DNA from: Beijerinckiaceae bacterium
GTDB lineage: Bacteria; Pseudomonadota; Alphaproteobacteria; Rhizobiales; Beijerinckiaceae
Direction: 5' to 3'
Length of the DNA stretch: 64,000 bases
Assembly (NCBI GenBank): GCA_019753285.1
Contig: JAIELD010000031.1
Location: 1-64,000 of the forward strand
Below are positions 35,280 through 46,169 of the stretch, piece after piece; position 1 is the stretch's first letter; every line of letters starts with the position of its first letter. Under the pieces are notes generated by a model. The model worked only from the letters and a program-made list of their open reading frames with translations. It was not told the origin of the DNA and searched no databases. A program made the translations under genes and the position numbers.

Positions 35280-36424
35280 AGCGCAATGCCGCGATCGACA
35301 TTCCGGTCACGCCTCCGGCCGTGAAGGCGCGCTCGGAAACGGGCCAGACCATTTTCTGGCTGGTGCTCGTCAGCGGCCTTGCCGCGCTGCTGTTCCTCTT
35401 CAAATCGGTCGCGTTGCCGTTCATCGCCGGGCTCTTTCTCGCCTATCTGCTCGATCCGCTGGCGACGCGGCTGCAACGTCTCGGCATCGGCAGGCTGGGG
35501 GCATCGCTGTTCATCCTCACCGTGTTCATCGTCGTCGTCTCGTCGGCGCTGGTGTTCGCACTGCCGCAATTGGCCTCGCAGATGACGAGCCTGCTGGAGA
35601 AGTTGCCGGGCTACGCGTCGAGGCTGCAGACGCTTGCGATCGAGCAGGGCGGCCCGCTTCTTGAGAAATACGGCGGCCAGTCGGCCTTGCTCGATTTTGA
35701 AAAGTCGCTCGGCAATCTCGTCGGCCAGCTCGTCAATTATGTCGGCTCGTTCATCGCCTCGCTCTGGTCGGGCGGTCAGGCGATCATCGGTGCGTTTTCG
35801 ATCCTCATCGTGACGCCGGTCGTCACCTTCTATCTCCTGGTCGACTGGCCTGATCTGATCCATGCGGTCGATGGCTGGGTGCCGATCAAAAACCGCAACA
35901 CGGTTCGCGCGATCGCCGGCGACATCAACCGCGCGATTGCCGGATTCTTGTGGGGGCAGGGCGTCGTCTGCCTGTTCCTCGCCACTTTCTACGGCATCGG
36001 CCTGTCGCTTGCGCAGCTCAATTTCGGCCTGCTCATCGGTCTGATGACCGGTCTTTTGAGCTTCATTCCCTATGTCGGCACCTTGACCGGGCTCGTGCTC
36101 GCCATGGCGGTCGCGATCGCTCAGTTCTGGCCGGATAGCACCTCCATCGTGCTGGTGCTCGGCATCTTTCTCGCGGGACAGTTTCTTGAGGGCTACATCC
36201 TCTCGCCGAAGCTCGTGGGTGAGTCGGTGGGGCTTCATCCGGTCTGGCTCATGTTCGCGCTTTTTGCGTTCGGGTCGCTCTTCGGCTTCGTGGGCCTCCT
36301 GTTCGCCGTGCCGCTCGCAGCGGCGGCAGGGGTGCTGGCCCGCTTCGCCCTCTCGCAGTATCTGGCGAGCTCGCTCTATCGCGGCGTCGCCATCGACGAG
36401 GTGGGTGCGGGGCGGGATGGCTGA
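35276..36424 (+). CDS. AI-2E family transporter (PerM-like permease)
   Basis: Inner-membrane protein of about 382 residues with about eight helices: an N-terminal hairpin (TIFWLVLVSGLAALLFLFKS), a central soluble segment (LASQMTSLLEKLPGYASRLQ) and C-terminal helices with LSFIPYVGTLTGLVLAM and the family motif EGYILSPKLVGESVGLHPVWLMFALF. The tracked ORF runs 600 bases further upstream out of frame with the phosphatidyltransferase. I prefer the ATG at 35276 (ATGA overlap); the ATG at 35255 is an alternative. Family members export autoinducers or exchange ions, and the substrate here is unknown. It overlaps hdaA by 8 bases. Confidence 0.87.
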   Translation: MKRNAAIDIPVTPPAVKARSETGQTIFWLVLVSGLAALLFLFKSVALPFIAGLFLAYLLDPLATRLQRLGIGRLGASLFILTVFIVVVSSALVFALPQLASQMTSLLEKLPGYASRLQTLAIEQGGPLLEKYGGQSALLDFEKSLGNLVGQLVNYVGSFIASLWSGGQAIIGAFSILIVTPVVTFYLLVDWPDLIHAVDGWVPIKNRNTVRAIAGDINRAIAGFLWGQGVVCLFLATFYGIGLSLAQLNFGLLIGLMTGLLSFIPYVGTLTGLVLAMAVAIAQFWPDSTSIVLVLGIFLAGQFLEGYILSPKLVGESVGLHPVWLMFALFAFGSLFGFVGLLFAVPLAAAAGVLARFALSQYLASSLYRGVAIDEVGAGRDG

Positions 36425-37106
36425 GCAGTTGACCCTCCGGTTCGCCTTCCAGCCGGGGCTCGGCGAGCAGGACTACCTGGTCGGGCCATTCAATGCGGCG
36501 GCGTATGACATGATCGCCCTCTGGCCCGACTGGCCTGACAGCGTCGTCATCCTCTGCGGTCCCGAAGGGAGCGGCAAAACTCATCTCGCCCATATCTGGG
36601 CGAAGAAAAGCGGCGCGGAGTTCGCAAGCCTCGAAGCGCTCGCGAGCGCCGATCTCCCTGCGATGGCATCGCGGCCCGCCTTGGTGATCGAGCATGGCGG
36701 CGGAGCCTTCGCCGAGCCGGCGCTGTTTCACCTTCTCAATCTTGCCCGCGAAAACCGCGTCGATTTGCTGCTGACGGCCCGCACCAAGCCGGACGGCTGG
36801 TCGGTCGAAACGCCGGATCTGCTCTCGCGTCTGCGCCTCGCGCCGCTCGTCGAAATCGGTTTTCCGGACGACGCTTCGTTTCGTGCGCTTCTTGCCAAGC
36901 TGCTGCACGACCGGCAGTTGCAGGTCGATCCCAGCGTCATCGAATATCTGACGATACGTTGCGAACGCTCATTCGCCGCGGCGACGGCGGTCGTCGAGCT
37001 GCTCGACGTCGAAAGTCTTTCGAAGGCCCGGCCCATCACGCGGGCAATCGCGGCTCATGTGCTCGCGCGCATGGAGCCCTTGCAGAACAGCCTTGATTTC
37101 AGCTGA
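36417..37106 (+). CDS. hdaA: DnaA-related replication regulator HdaA
   Basis: HdaA (Hda) works with the DNA sliding clamp to stimulate ATP hydrolysis by DnaA and so prevents re-initiation. The 229-residue protein starts MAEQLTLRFAF; QLTLRF fits the clamp-binding motif. It has a DnaA-like AAA+ core with Walker A GPEGSGKTHLAHIW near residue 48 and helical regions ending SLSKARPITRAIAAHVL. It lacks the DnaA DNA-binding domain, as expected for Hda. The tracked ORF starts inside perM. The position between perM and ppk matches other Hyphomicrobiales. Confidence 0.92.
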   Translation: MAEQLTLRFAFQPGLGEQDYLVGPFNAAAYDMIALWPDWPDSVVILCGPEGSGKTHLAHIWAKKSGAEFASLEALASADLPAMASRPALVIEHGGGAFAEPALFHLLNLARENRVDLLLTARTKPDGWSVETPDLLSRLRLAPLVEIGFPDDASFRALLAKLLHDRQLQVDPSVIEYLTIRCERSFAAATAVVELLDVESLSKARPITRAIAAHVLARMEPLQNSLDFS

Positions 37107-37152
37107 ATGTCATAGAAGCGTCGCAGGCTGTCGCCATCGCTTCTAGAAAGCG

Positions 37153-39393
37153 ATGGAGGCGATGACCGTGCTGCAGGAGCCGAAGATGGAAGCGCAACTC
37201 AAACTGAGACAGGATGCCGAAACCGTGGCCGTGCCTCCGATCGACGCGCCAGCAGACGTAATGGCGATGATGAAAAGCCCCGACCGTTTCATGAACCGAG
37301 AGCTTTCCTGGCTCGAATTCAACCGGCGCGTGATGGAGGAGGCGCTCAACAAGAGCCACCCGCTGCTTGAGCAGCTGCGCTTCCTGTCGATCTCGGCGAG
37401 CAACCTCGACGAATTTTTCATGGTGCGCGTATCCGGCCTGATGGAGCAATATCGCGCGGGCGTGACGACGCTTTCGGATGACGGCTACACGCCGGCAGAA
37501 CAATTGCAGCGCATCGCCGAGCGGGTTACGGCGCTGACCGCCGATCAGCAGGCGCGCTGGCGTGAACTGCGCGAGCAGATCGCAGAGGAAAACATCAACC
37601 TGATCGATGCGGCATCGCTCAACGCCGATGAGCGGGCCTTCCTCGACGATTATTTCCTCAACTCGATCTTCCCGATCCTGACGCCCCTGGCAATCGATCC
37701 GGCGCATCCATTTCCGTTCATCCCGAATCTCGGCTTCTCGGTCGCCCTGTCCCTGTCGCGCGTCACCGATGGCCACTCGCTGCGCGGCCTCATCCGCGTG
37801 CCGCAAAAGGTCGAGCGCTTCATCCGCCTTCCTGATCGCCAGCCGGGCAGCATCGGCTTCATCATGCTGGAGCACGCCATCACGCTCTACACGCCAAAGC
37901 TCTATCCGGGATACGAGGTGCTTGGCCAAGGCACGTTCCGCGTGATCCGTGACACCGACATCGAAATCGAGGAGGAGGCCGAGGATCTCGTGCGCGTCTT
38001 CGAGAGCATGTTGAAGCGGCGCCGCCTCGGCATCGTGATCCGGCTCGAATTCGACGCCAACACGCCAGAGGCGCTACGCAATTTCGTGATCGGCGAACTG
38101 AAAGTCCGGCCGGAGGAGGTCTTCCTCGTCGACGGCATGGTAGCGCTGAACGAGGTCTCACAACTCATCTCGATCGATCGGCCCGACCTCAAATTCTCAT
38201 CCTACAACCCGCGCTTTCCCGAGCGCATCCGCGAGCAGGGCGGCGACTGTTTCGCGGCGATCAAGCAGAAGGACCTCGTCGTCCACCACCCGTATGAATC
38301 GTTCGATGCCGTCGTGCAGTTCCTGTTCCAGGCCGCGCGCGACCCGGACGTGATCGCGATCAAGCAGACGCTCTATCGCACCTCATCCAACAGCCCGATC
38401 GTGAAAGCACTGACCGAGGCGGCGGAAGCCGGCAAATCGGTGACCGCGCTCGTCGAGTTGAAGGCGCGCTTCGATGAGGAAGCCAACATACGCTGGGCGA
38501 AGGACCTTGAGCGCGCCGGCGTTCAGGTCGTTTACGGCTTCGTGGAATTGAAGACGCATGGCAAGCTGTCCCTTGTCGTGCGGCGCGAGAACGGCAAGGT
38601 GATGACGTACTGCCATCTCGGCACCGGCAACTACCACCCCATCACTGCGAAGATCTACACCGACCTGTCGTTTTTCACCGCTGACCCGGTGATTGGACGC
38701 GACGTGGCGCGCATCTTCAATTTCATCACGGGTTACGCGGTGCCGAACGCGCTCGAGCAGCTCGCCGTTTCGCCAGTCACGCTCAAGCCCCGTCTCCTCG
38801 GCCATATCGAGGCTGAGATCGAGCATGTGAAGGCCGGTCGGCCGGGCGCAATCTGGGGTAAGTGCAATGCGCTGGTCGATCCGGAGATCATCGACGCGCT
38901 CTACCGCGCAAGCCAGGCCGGGGTCCAGGTCGATTTCGTGGTGCGCGGCATCTGTTGCCTCAAGCCCGGCATTCCAGGCTTGTCGGAAAACATCCGCGTC
39001 AAATCGATCGTCGGCCGCTTCCTGGAGCATTCCCGCATCTATTGCTTCGGCAATGGCAACGGCCTGCCTGACAAGAAGGCGAGCGTCTATATCTCGAGCG
39101 CCGACCTGATGCCGCGCAACCTCGACCGCCGCGTCGAGGTGCTGACACCGATCCTCAACCCCACGGTTCACCAGCAGGTGCTGAACCAGATCATGCTCGC
39201 CAACCTGATTGACAATGAACAAAGCTGGCGCGTATTGCCCGATGGGACATCAACCCGTATCGTGCCGGCCGAAGGCGAAGAGAGCTTCAACGCCCATCGG
39301 TACTTCATGACCAATCCGAGCCTGTCCGGACGTGGAAAATCGCTTAAAGACTCTAGTCCGCGCAGTCTCACCAGGCGCAAATCGGGCGGTTGA
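37153..39393 (+). CDS. ppk: Polyphosphate kinase 1
   Basis: PPK1 reversibly builds polyphosphate from ATP. The 746 residues carry the N-terminal PPK domain ([37 protein letters not shown]) and the two PLD-like catalytic domains. The phospho-accepting histidine is H469 in [16 protein letters not shown], with [11 protein letters not shown] following. [16 protein letters not shown] is also typical. Two nearby ATGs (37153 and 37162) cannot be told apart. The 3' end overlaps ppx by 62 bases if ppx begins at its GTG. Confidence 0.97.
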   Translation: MEAMTVLQEPKMEAQLKLRQDAETVAVPPIDAPADVMAMMKSPDRFMNRELSWLEFNRRVMEEALNKSHPLLEQLRFLSISASNLDEFFMVRVSGLMEQYRAGVTTLSDDGYTPAEQLQRIAERVTALTADQQARWRELREQIAEENINLIDAASLNADERAFLDDYFLNSIFPILTPLAIDPAHPFPFIPNLGFSVALSLSRVTDGHSLRGLIRVPQKVERFIRLPDRQPGSIGFIMLEHAITLYTPKLYPGYEVLGQGTFRVIRDTDIEIEEEAEDLVRVFESMLKRRRLGIVIRLEFDANTPEALRNFVIGELKVRPEEVFLVDGMVALNEVSQLISIDRPDLKFSSYNPRFPERIREQGGDCFAAIKQKDLVVHHPYESFDAVVQFLFQAARDPDVIAIKQTLYRTSSNSPIVKALTEAAEAGKSVTALVELKARFDEEANIRWAKDLERAGVQVVYGFVELKTHGKLSLVVRRENGKVMTYCHLGTGNYHPITAKIYTDLSFFTADPVIGRDVARIFNFITGYAVPNALEQLAVSPVTLKPRLLGHIEAEIEHVKAGRPGAIWGKCNALVDPEIIDALYRASQAGVQVDFVVRGICCLKPGIPGLSENIRVKSIVGRFLEHSRIYCFGNGNGLPDKKASVYISSADLMPRNLDRRVEVLTPILNPTVHQQVLNQIMLANLIDNEQSWRVLPDGTSTRIVPAEGEESFNAHRYFMTNPSLSGRGKSLKDSSPRSLTRRKSGG

Positions 39394-40939
39394 CGTCGTT
39401 TTGCAGGGTGATGGCAAGACGGACGACCAGCCCGTCCGCCGCTCTGGCGGCCTTACGGCGGGCCGCCCCATCGCCGTCATCGACATTGGCTCCAACTCGG
39501 TTCGCCTCGTCGTTTATGAGGGCCTCGCGCGGACGCCGACGCCGATCTTCAACGAAAAGGTGCTGGCAGGCCTTGGGCGCAACATCGTTTCTAATGGGCA
39601 TCTTCCCCTCAACGGCGTGAAGGAGGCGCTTTCGGCCCTCCGTCGCTTTCGCGTCCTTTGCGAGACCATGAAGGTCGGCACGCTGAAGGTTCTGGCGACC
39701 GCAGCGGCCCGGGATGCGACCAACGGGCAGGAATTCCTGCATCAGGCCGAGGCAATTCTGGGAACCGGGCCAATCGAGCTCATTTCCGGCGCGCGCGAGG
39801 CGCAGCTATCGGCCTACGGCGTCGTCTCGGGCCTCAACGCGGTGGACGGCATCGTCGGCGACATGGGCGGCGGTAGCCTCGAACTCGTCGAGGTGCGGCA
39901 ATCGCAGCCAGGCGAAAGCGTCAGTCTGCGCCTTGGCGGCCTCGCCTTGCAGGACACGTCGGGCAATTCGCTGAAAAAGGCGCGCCCGATCGTCAAGGCC
40001 GCCTTCGAGGGCGCGACCCTTCTCGGCAAGGGGCATGGCCGCAGCTTCTATGCGGTCGGCGGGACCTGGCGCGCGCTCGCCAAGCTTCATATGCATCAGA
40101 CGAGCTATCCGCTCAACGTGATGCACGGCTATACCGTGCCCGCCCGCGAGATGCTGGATTTCTGCCGCATGATCCAGCGCGTGTCGACCGATACGATCAG
40201 CGGCATCGCTTCGGTTGCCTCGGCCCGCCGCCCGCTGCTCGTTTACGGCGCGCTGCTGCTCGAAAACATCGTCCTGCGCTCCAAGGTGAAGCAGGTCGTC
40301 CTTTCCGCATACGGCGTGCGCGAGGGCCTGATCTACGAGATGCTCGACGACGGCGTGAAGGCATCCGACCCGCTGATCAGCGCGGCGAGCGAGCTGAACC
40401 AGCTCTTCTCTCGCAGCCCCCGGCACGGTTTCGAGCTCGCCGAATGGTGTGATCGTATTTTTGAATCATCGCATCTCGAGGAGAAGTCCGACGAGCGCCG
40501 CCTGCGCCTTGCAGCCTGCCTGATGTCCGATCTCTCCTGGCGGGCCCATCCAGATTACAGGGCCGACCAAAGCCTCAGCATGATCGCGCATGCGTCTCTT
40601 GCGGGGGTCGATCACCCGGGGCGCACCTTTCTGGCGCTTTGCGCCTATTACCGCCACATCGGCTCGCACGACATCGAATCTGGGCCGCATCTGCGCGAAC
40701 TCGCCGGAAGCCATCTTCTCGAACATGCCCGCATCCTCGGCGCTGCGATGCGCGTCGCCTACATCTTGTCCGCGGCGATGCCTGGCGTGCTCGGCAGGCT
40801 CCCGATCGTCTGTGAGGGCAAGAAGCTCGTGCTTAAGGTTCCGTTGAGCTTCGAGAATCTCGCGAATGACCGCGTCTTCAACCGTATGAAACAACTGGCG
40901 AAACTGCTTGGCCGCGAGCCGCAAGTCTCGATCCAGTAA
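39332..40939 (+). CDS. ppx: Exopolyphosphatase, Ppx/GppA family
   Basis: Removes terminal phosphates from polyphosphate, or the 5' phosphate of pppGpp in GppA relatives. The 535-residue protein has the actin-like ATPase motifs [16 protein letters not shown] near residue 50 and [16 protein letters not shown] near 170. The C-terminal half is the HD-like helical domain of long Ppx proteins. The earliest start is a GTG at 39332, overlapping ppk by 62 bases. A later start would shorten the weakly conserved first 40 residues. The order ppk-ppx suggests opposing enzymes in one transcript. The stop sits in a small 11-base tandem repeat. Confidence 0.93.
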   Translation: MENRLKTLVRAVSPGANRAVDVVLQGDGKTDDQPVRRSGGLTAGRPIAVIDIGSNSVRLVVYEGLARTPTPIFNEKVLAGLGRNIVSNGHLPLNGVKEALSALRRFRVLCETMKVGTLKVLATAAARDATNGQEFLHQAEAILGTGPIELISGAREAQLSAYGVVSGLNAVDGIVGDMGGGSLELVEVRQSQPGESVSLRLGGLALQDTSGNSLKKARPIVKAAFEGATLLGKGHGRSFYAVGGTWRALAKLHMHQTSYPLNVMHGYTVPAREMLDFCRMIQRVSTDTISGIASVASARRPLLVYGALLLENIVLRSKVKQVVLSAYGVREGLIYEMLDDGVKASDPLISAASELNQLFSRSPRHGFELAEWCDRIFESSHLEEKSDERRLRLAACLMSDLSWRAHPDYRADQSLSMIAHASLAGVDHPGRTFLALCAYYRHIGSHDIESGPHLRELAGSHLLEHARILGAAMRVAYILSAAMPGVLGRLPIVCEGKKLVLKVPLSFENLANDRVFNRMKQLAKLLGREPQVSIQ

Positions 40940-40958
40940 CACTCCAGTAACACTCCAG
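40933..40958 (+). repeat. 11-base tandem repeat at the ppx stop codon
   Basis: CCAGTAACACT occurs twice in tandem (40933-40943, 40944-40954) followed by CCAG. The first copy includes the ppx stop codon TAA. Probably a slippage product. Confidence 0.8.
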
Positions 40959-41102
40959 CCTTGGCCACCTATGGTCGCCGGGGGCTGTGTTTGCCGAAAT
41001 TTAAGGACTATCGGGCAAGACTCGCCATTGCCGAGGCTCGTTTGTCGCGCCCATGCCGGGTTTGATTCGTTGGCCGAGGCCTCTGCGGGGGCAGCAAGGT
41101 CG

Positions 41103-42875
41103 ATGACGCAAAAGAAGATCATGAAAACACGACGGTTCAATTCTCTCAGCTTCAAGCTGCTTCTGTGCGTGGTCGTATCCACGCTGGTCATTTTCACGGT
41201 CAACGCCGGTTTCAGCTGGCACGAACTGAGCTCGGAGACCGATCGCTCGGCAGCGCGCGAGGATACGTTGCGCCTGCGTCAGGTCGATCTCAGCCTGAAC
41301 GTCGCTGCGGCGGATGTGAATGAACGGATCAAGGGCATAGTGCTGACGCGCGGTCCTGACGGCTCCCTGCAGAAGCTCGTCGCCTCGCCGGATGTTCTCG
41401 CCCAGTCGCGTCTCGGCGACCCTGTGCTGCTCGATATCGTCGACGAGATCGGGTCTGTCATCAAGGGCACCGCGACGCTCTTTTCCTATGACGCAGCCAA
41501 GGATGACTTCGTCCGCATTGCCACGAACATCAAGAAGCCCGACGGCTCCCGCGCGGTCGGCACCGTGCTCGGCAAGGCGAGCGAAGCCAACGCGACGGTG
41601 CGCTCGAAGCAGATCTACCGCGGCCTCGCGACCATCCTCGGCGAGAAGCATTATACCGGCTACTTCCCGGTCCTGACGCCATCCAACGAACTCGCCGGCA
41701 TCCTTTACGTCGGCATCGGCAAGGCTGCGGATTTCGCGGTGGCCGGTGAGGGGCTCCTCAAATCCCTCGCGCTCGGCGTGCTGGTGATTCTTGCGCTCAC
41801 CCTCGCCATCATCGTCCCGCTTTTCAAGCGGCTGACCCGCCCCTTCGTCGAATTGGCGGCCATCACCAAGACCATCAATACGTGGGATGCGGCAAAACCG
41901 ATTCCCTATCAGAACCGCTCCGACGAGGTCGGAACGATCGCGACCGCGCTCCAGGAACTCAAATACGAGCTCGAAAGCGCCAGCGAAAAGCGTGCGCTGG
42001 AAGAGGCCGAACAAGCCGCGAAGGCAGCCAGGCAGGCGGCGCTTGGCGAGGTCATCGCAGAGTTCCGGCTCGTCATGCAATCGACGCTCGAACAGGTCAA
42101 TTCCGGGATTTCGGAGATGGTGTCCATGGCGCATGTCCTGCTGGACGTGACCTCCAAGACCGAGATGGAGACGAGCGCGGCCCGCTCGGCCATCGACACG
42201 GCGCTGTTCAACGTGAATTCGGTTGCGAGCGCGTCGGACGAACTGGCGAATTCCGGGCGGGAGATCGCCGAACAGGCCGGTGTCTCGACCAAGGTGGTGG
42301 CTCAGGCGCTCGAGAGGGGCGAGGAATCCGTCGGCAATGTCCTGAAGCTCTCCGATTACGTGGAGCGGGTGGACGAGGTCGTGACGCTCATTCAGCAGAT
42401 AGCCGCGCAAACGAACCTGCTCGCCCTCAACGCCACGATCGAGGCGGCGCGCGCCGGCGAGGCCGGTCGGGGCTTCAGCGTCGTCGCGTCCGAGGTGAAA
42501 CAGCTCGCAAACCAGACCGCCAAGGCGACGGAAGAGATTGCGGCGCAGATAGCCGGCATCCAGCGCGCGACGCAGGAGGCGGTCTCCTCGGTCAAATCGG
42601 TCGGCCAGGTGCTTGAAGGCGTCGGTCAGAGTTCGGCCAGCATCGCAGCCGCCGTCGAACAGCAGGGCGCAGCGACGCACGAAATTGCAAGAAGCGCGTC
42701 GCAAGCTTCAAACAGCACGAATGAAATCCGCTATAATTTCGACGCGATCGGCGACGCGGTCGAGCGTACTCGCAGCGCCTCTGCCCGCATGCAGCTCTTG
42801 TCGGACGAATTTTCGAAAACCAACGCGCGCCTGTCAGGCTCGATCGGCGAGTTCCTGCAGAAGGTCGCGGCGTAA
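41103..42875 (+). CDS. Methyl-accepting chemotaxis protein with a periplasmic Cache-type domain
   Basis: A 590-residue chemoreceptor. Order: a first membrane helix ([19 protein letters not shown], about residues 18-36), a periplasmic single-Cache-like sensor (ending [20 protein letters not shown]), a second helix ([18 protein letters not shown]), a HAMP segment, a coiled-coil and the signalling hairpin [34 protein letters not shown], which contacts CheA/CheW. No C-terminal CheR pentapeptide is seen. I chose the ATG at 41103 with AAGGT upstream; the tracked start is inside ppx. The ligand is unknown. It lies between ppx and rnd, where I would not expect a receptor in this order. Confidence 0.9.
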   Translation: MTQKKIMKTRRFNSLSFKLLLCVVVSTLVIFTVNAGFSWHELSSETDRSAAREDTLRLRQVDLSLNVAAADVNERIKGIVLTRGPDGSLQKLVASPDVLAQSRLGDPVLLDIVDEIGSVIKGTATLFSYDAAKDDFVRIATNIKKPDGSRAVGTVLGKASEANATVRSKQIYRGLATILGEKHYTGYFPVLTPSNELAGILYVGIGKAADFAVAGEGLLKSLALGVLVILALTLAIIVPLFKRLTRPFVELAAITKTINTWDAAKPIPYQNRSDEVGTIATALQELKYELESASEKRALEEAEQAAKAARQAALGEVIAEFRLVMQSTLEQVNSGISEMVSMAHVLLDVTSKTEMETSAARSAIDTALFNVNSVASASDELANSGREIAEQAGVSTKVVAQALERGEESVGNVLKLSDYVERVDEVVTLIQQIAAQTNLLALNATIEAARAGEAGRGFSVVASEVKQLANQTAKATEEIAAQIAGIQRATQEAVSSVKSVGQVLEGVGQSSASIAAAVEQQGAATHEIARSASQASNSTNEIRYNFDAIGDAVERTRSASARMQLLSDEFSKTNARLSGSIGEFLQKVAA

Positions 42876-42894
42876 GCGGCTTCAATTCGCTTGG

Positions 42895-44052
42895 CTAGAC
42901 GCTTGGGATGGGAAGGGTCGCGATGCGTCCTCGCTTCACCGTCAGAGCGATCTCGCCCCGGGTCAGTGCGAGAGCCTGCAGGCCAAATATTTCGCGCCGC
43001 CAGCCTTCAAGCGCCGGGCTGGCGCTCTCGTCGCCATTCGCGATCGCCTCGAGATCGTCGCTGCTTGCGATGACGCGGGCTGCGACCCGCTCGCGCTCCG
43101 CCACGGCCTGCAGCAGCACCTTCAGCAATTGCACCAGCGCGGCATTGTTGCTGGCGTTCGAGCGTTCGGCGCGCATTGGCGGCAGTGTCGCTGGGTCGCG
43201 CTGGATGCCGCGCTGTACGGCCTCCAGAATATCGATGCCAGCTTTCGAACGCTCGAAGCCGTTGGAAAGCGCCCGCAAGCGACCGAGTTCCTCGACACTG
43301 CGCGGTGCGGCCAGCGCGATCTCGCCGATGGCGTCGTCCTTGAGGATGCGTCCGCGCGGCACGTCGCGCGCCTGCGCCTCCCGTTCACGCCACGCGGCGA
43401 GTTCGATCAGGATTGCAAGGTCGCGCGGCTTGCGAATTCGGGTCTTCAGCCGCTCCCAGACGCGCTCGGGGTCCACCTCATAGGTCGATGGCGAGGTGAG
43501 CACCGCCATTTCGTCCTTCAGCCAGTCGGTGCGGCCTGTCTTACTCAAGCGCTCCGCCAGCTTTTCATAGGCCACGCGCAGATGGCTGACGTCCGATGCG
43601 GCATATTCGATCTGCGCCTCGCTCAACGGGCGGCGCGCCCAATCCGTGAAGCGGGACGACTTGTCGATCTTCGCCCCTGCAAGGCTCGCGACCAGCGATT
43701 CGTAGGAGATCTGGTCGCCGAAGCCGCAGACCATCGCGGCGACCTGCGTGTCGAACAAAGGCGTCGGGATGACCTTGGCGCCGTGCCAGATGATCTCGAT
43801 GTCCTGGCGTGCCGCGTGGAACACCTTGATGACCGCAGTATTCGCCATGAGAGCATAGAACGGCGCGAGGTCGAGGCCGGTGGCCAGCGTGTCCACAAGG
43901 CCGATTTCATCCGCGCTCGCCATCTGGATCAGGCAGAGTTTTGGATAATAGGTCGTCTCGCGCAGAAATTCGGTATCGACGGTGATGTAGGGGTGGCCGG
44001 CGAGGCGGCTGCAGAGCGCTGCGAGGTCGCCGGATTTGGTAATGATATTCAT
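42895..44052 (-). CDS. rnd: Ribonuclease D
   Basis: A 385-residue DEDD-family 3'-5' exoribonuclease involved in tRNA 3' maturation. The metal-binding residues are seen in [10 protein letters not shown] (D26 and E28), in [11 protein letters not shown] and in the ExoIII segment [18 protein letters not shown] (tyrosine type). One or two HRDC-like helical domains follow ([28 protein letters not shown]). The gene is convergent with the chemoreceptor (20 bases apart) and divergent from aspS, a pairing common in rhizobia. Confidence 0.95.
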   Translation of the reverse strand: MNIITKSGDLAALCSRLAGHPYITVDTEFLRETTYYPKLCLIQMASADEIGLVDTLATGLDLAPFYALMANTAVIKVFHAARQDIEIIWHGAKVIPTPLFDTQVAAMVCGFGDQISYESLVASLAGAKIDKSSRFTDWARRPLSEAQIEYAASDVSHLRVAYEKLAERLSKTGRTDWLKDEMAVLTSPSTYEVDPERVWERLKTRIRKPRDLAILIELAAWREREAQARDVPRGRILKDDAIGEIALAAPRSVEELGRLRALSNGFERSKAGIDILEAVQRGIQRDPATLPPMRAERSNASNNAALVQLLKVLLQAVAERERVAARVIASSDDLEAIANGDESASPALEGWRREIFGLQALALTRGEIALTVKRGRIATLPIPSV

Positions 44053-44221
44053 GATTTCGCGCCGTATCAGTTTTTACCGGGCTTGTCGCTAGCACTGCGG
44101 CGGAATAACCGCGGCCAAACGCCAGAAACCTTGACAAATCGGCGCTCTCAATGTGGGTGTGCCGCGAACCAGTCATGGCGCGCCGCAGGTCGTCGCTCAA
44201 TCGTCAAAGGCCTTTCCTCCC

Positions 44222-46030
44222 ATGTCCTCCACGCAATCGCAGGCCCGGACCCACCGCTACCGCTCGCACACATGCGGCGCGCTGCGCAGCGCCGATATCG
44301 GCTCGCGCGCCCGGCTCTCCGGCTGGTGCCACCGCATCCGCGATCACGGCGGACTGCTCTTCATCGACCTGCGCGATCATTACGGGCTGACGCAGATCGT
44401 CGTCGATCCTGCGAGCCCCTCCTTCGCAACGGCCGAGACGCTGCGCAGCGAATGGGTCATCTCCGTCGAAGGCGAGGTGCGCCAGCGCCCGGACGGCACC
44501 GTCAACGCGAATCTCGAGACCGGCGAGGTCGAACTGATCGTCTCCGAGATCGAGGTTCTCGGCCCGGCCGGCGACCTGCCGCTGCCGGTGTTCGGCGATC
44601 TCGAATACCCGGAGGAGACGCGCCTCAAATACCGCTTTCTCGATCTTCGCCGCGACAAGCTGCACAAGAACATCATGCTTCGCGGCAAGGTGATCGACAG
44701 CCTGCGCCGCCGCATGAAGGATGGCGGCTTCTTCGAGTTCCAGACGCCGATCCTCACCGCATCGAGCCCCGAGGGCGCGCGGGACTATCTCGTGCCGAGC
44801 CGCGTCCATCCCGGCAAGTTCTACGCGCTGCCCCAGGCACCGCAGCAGTTCAAGCAGTTGCTGATGGTTGCGGGCTTCGACCGCTATTTTCAGATCGCGC
44901 CATGCTTCCGCGACGAGGACGCCAGGGCCGACCGTTCACCGGGTGAGTTCTACCAGCTCGACATCGAGATGAGCTTCGTCGAGCAGCAGGATGTCTTCGA
45001 GGCTGTCGAGCCGGTGCTGCGCGGTGTGTTCGAGGAGTTCGGCGGCGGAAGGCCGGTCACGCAGAGCTTTCCGCACATCAGCTACGCCGATTCGATGCGC
45101 TGGTATGGCAACGACAAGCCGGATCTGCGCATCCCGATCAAGATGCAGGACGTTTCGGACGTGTTCCGCGGCTCCGGCTTCAAGGTGTTCTCGCGCATTC
45201 TCGAAGGCGATCCGAAGGCCGCGATCTGGGCCATTCCTGCGCCTGGCGGCGGTTCGCGCGCGTTCTGCGATCGCATGAACAGCTGGGCGCAGGGCGAGGG
45301 CCAGCCGGGGCTGGGGTATATCTTTTGGAAGGACGGCGCGGGCTCCGGCCCCATCGCGAACAATATCGGATCGGAGAAAACCGAGGAACTTCGCCTTGCC
45401 CTTGGCCTCAAGGATGGCGATGCCGCCTTCTTCGTCGCGGGCTTGCCCGAGAAATTCGTCAAGTTTGCAGGCGCTGCTCGCGTCAAGGTCGGCACGGACC
45501 TCAACCTCGGCGACATGAACCAGTTTGCGCTCTGCTGGATTGTCGACTTCCCGATGTATGAATGGAACGAGGACGAGAAGAAGATCGACTTCTCGCATAA
45601 TCCGTTCTCGATGCCGAATTTCGAGCGCGAGGCCTTCCTGAAGCTCGAAGCCGGCGACAAGGACACCATCCTCGGCATCAAGGCGTTTCAGTACGACATC
45701 GTCTGCAACGGCATCGAATTGTCCTCCGGCGCGATCCGCAACCATCGCCCCGAAGTGATGAAGAAGGCCTTCGAGCTTGCGGGCTATGGCGAGGACGTGC
45801 TGCTGGAGAAATTCGGCGGGATGTATCGCGCCTTCCAGTATGGTGCCCCGCCGCATGGCGGCATCGCGCCCGGCGTCGATCGCATCGTGATGCTGCTCGC
45901 CGACGAGCCGAACATCCGCGAGGTCGTGCTGTTCCCGATGAACCAGAAAGCCGAAGACCTGCTGATGGGCGCGCCGAGCGAGGCGACGGCAAAGCAGCTC
46001 CGCGAATTGCACATCAGGTTGAACGTGTGA
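44222..46030 (+). CDS. aspS: Aspartyl-tRNA synthetase, probably non-discriminating
   Basis: Class II synthetase of about 602 residues. It has an N-terminal OB fold ([24 protein letters not shown]), motif 2 ([24 protein letters not shown]), a bacterial GAD insertion domain and motif 3 ([14 protein letters not shown]). The anticodon-domain loop reads RDHGG (His42), where discriminating enzymes such as that of E. coli have leucine, and there is a PDGTVN loop. Both are features reported for AspRS that also charges tRNA-Asn for GatCAB conversion. Start ATG 44222 (MSSTQSQ) is inside the tracked ORF. It is divergent from rnd. Confidence 0.95.
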   Translation: MSSTQSQARTHRYRSHTCGALRSADIGSRARLSGWCHRIRDHGGLLFIDLRDHYGLTQIVVDPASPSFATAETLRSEWVISVEGEVRQRPDGTVNANLETGEVELIVSEIEVLGPAGDLPLPVFGDLEYPEETRLKYRFLDLRRDKLHKNIMLRGKVIDSLRRRMKDGGFFEFQTPILTASSPEGARDYLVPSRVHPGKFYALPQAPQQFKQLLMVAGFDRYFQIAPCFRDEDARADRSPGEFYQLDIEMSFVEQQDVFEAVEPVLRGVFEEFGGGRPVTQSFPHISYADSMRWYGNDKPDLRIPIKMQDVSDVFRGSGFKVFSRILEGDPKAAIWAIPAPGGGSRAFCDRMNSWAQGEGQPGLGYIFWKDGAGSGPIANNIGSEKTEELRLALGLKDGDAAFFVAGLPEKFVKFAGAARVKVGTDLNLGDMNQFALCWIVDFPMYEWNEDEKKIDFSHNPFSMPNFEREAFLKLEAGDKDTILGIKAFQYDIVCNGIELSSGAIRNHRPEVMKKAFELAGYGEDVLLEKFGGMYRAFQYGAPPHGGIAPGVDRIVMLLADEPNIREVVLFPMNQKAEDLLMGAPSEATAKQLRELHIRLNV

Positions 46031-46042
46031 GCATGCCGATGT

Positions 46043-46146
46043 GTCATCCCGAACGGCGCGCAGCGGCGGGCCGGGATCCGGACGATATCCGCTTTCTTGG
46101 ATGTTTTGTCTGGATCCCGGGTCTCGTTTTGCTCACCCGGGATGAC
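46043..46146. repeat. Intergenic palindromic repeat element (RIME-like)
   Basis: GTCATCCCG at 46043 pairs with CGGGATGAC ending at 46146, and inner arms CCGGGATCC (46071) and GGATCCCGG (46112) are also complementary, giving nested palindromes within 104 bases. Motifs like GTCATCCCGG...GGATCC are typical of dispersed intergenic repeats of rhizobia and relatives. It separates aspS from the glycosyltransferase operon and carries no ORF. Confidence 0.8.
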
Positions 46147-46169
46147 TGCAATGGGTTAGCGGCTGCCTG

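Noticed and set aside
41001-42704. Minus-strand ORF of 567 residues opposite the chemoreceptor
   Set aside because: Antisense shadow; the receptor signalling motif is perfect on the plus strand.
42613-44946. Plus-strand ORF of 777 residues spanning the receptor end, rnd and the aspS start
   Set aside because: Crosses three real genes in wrong frames and has no domain.
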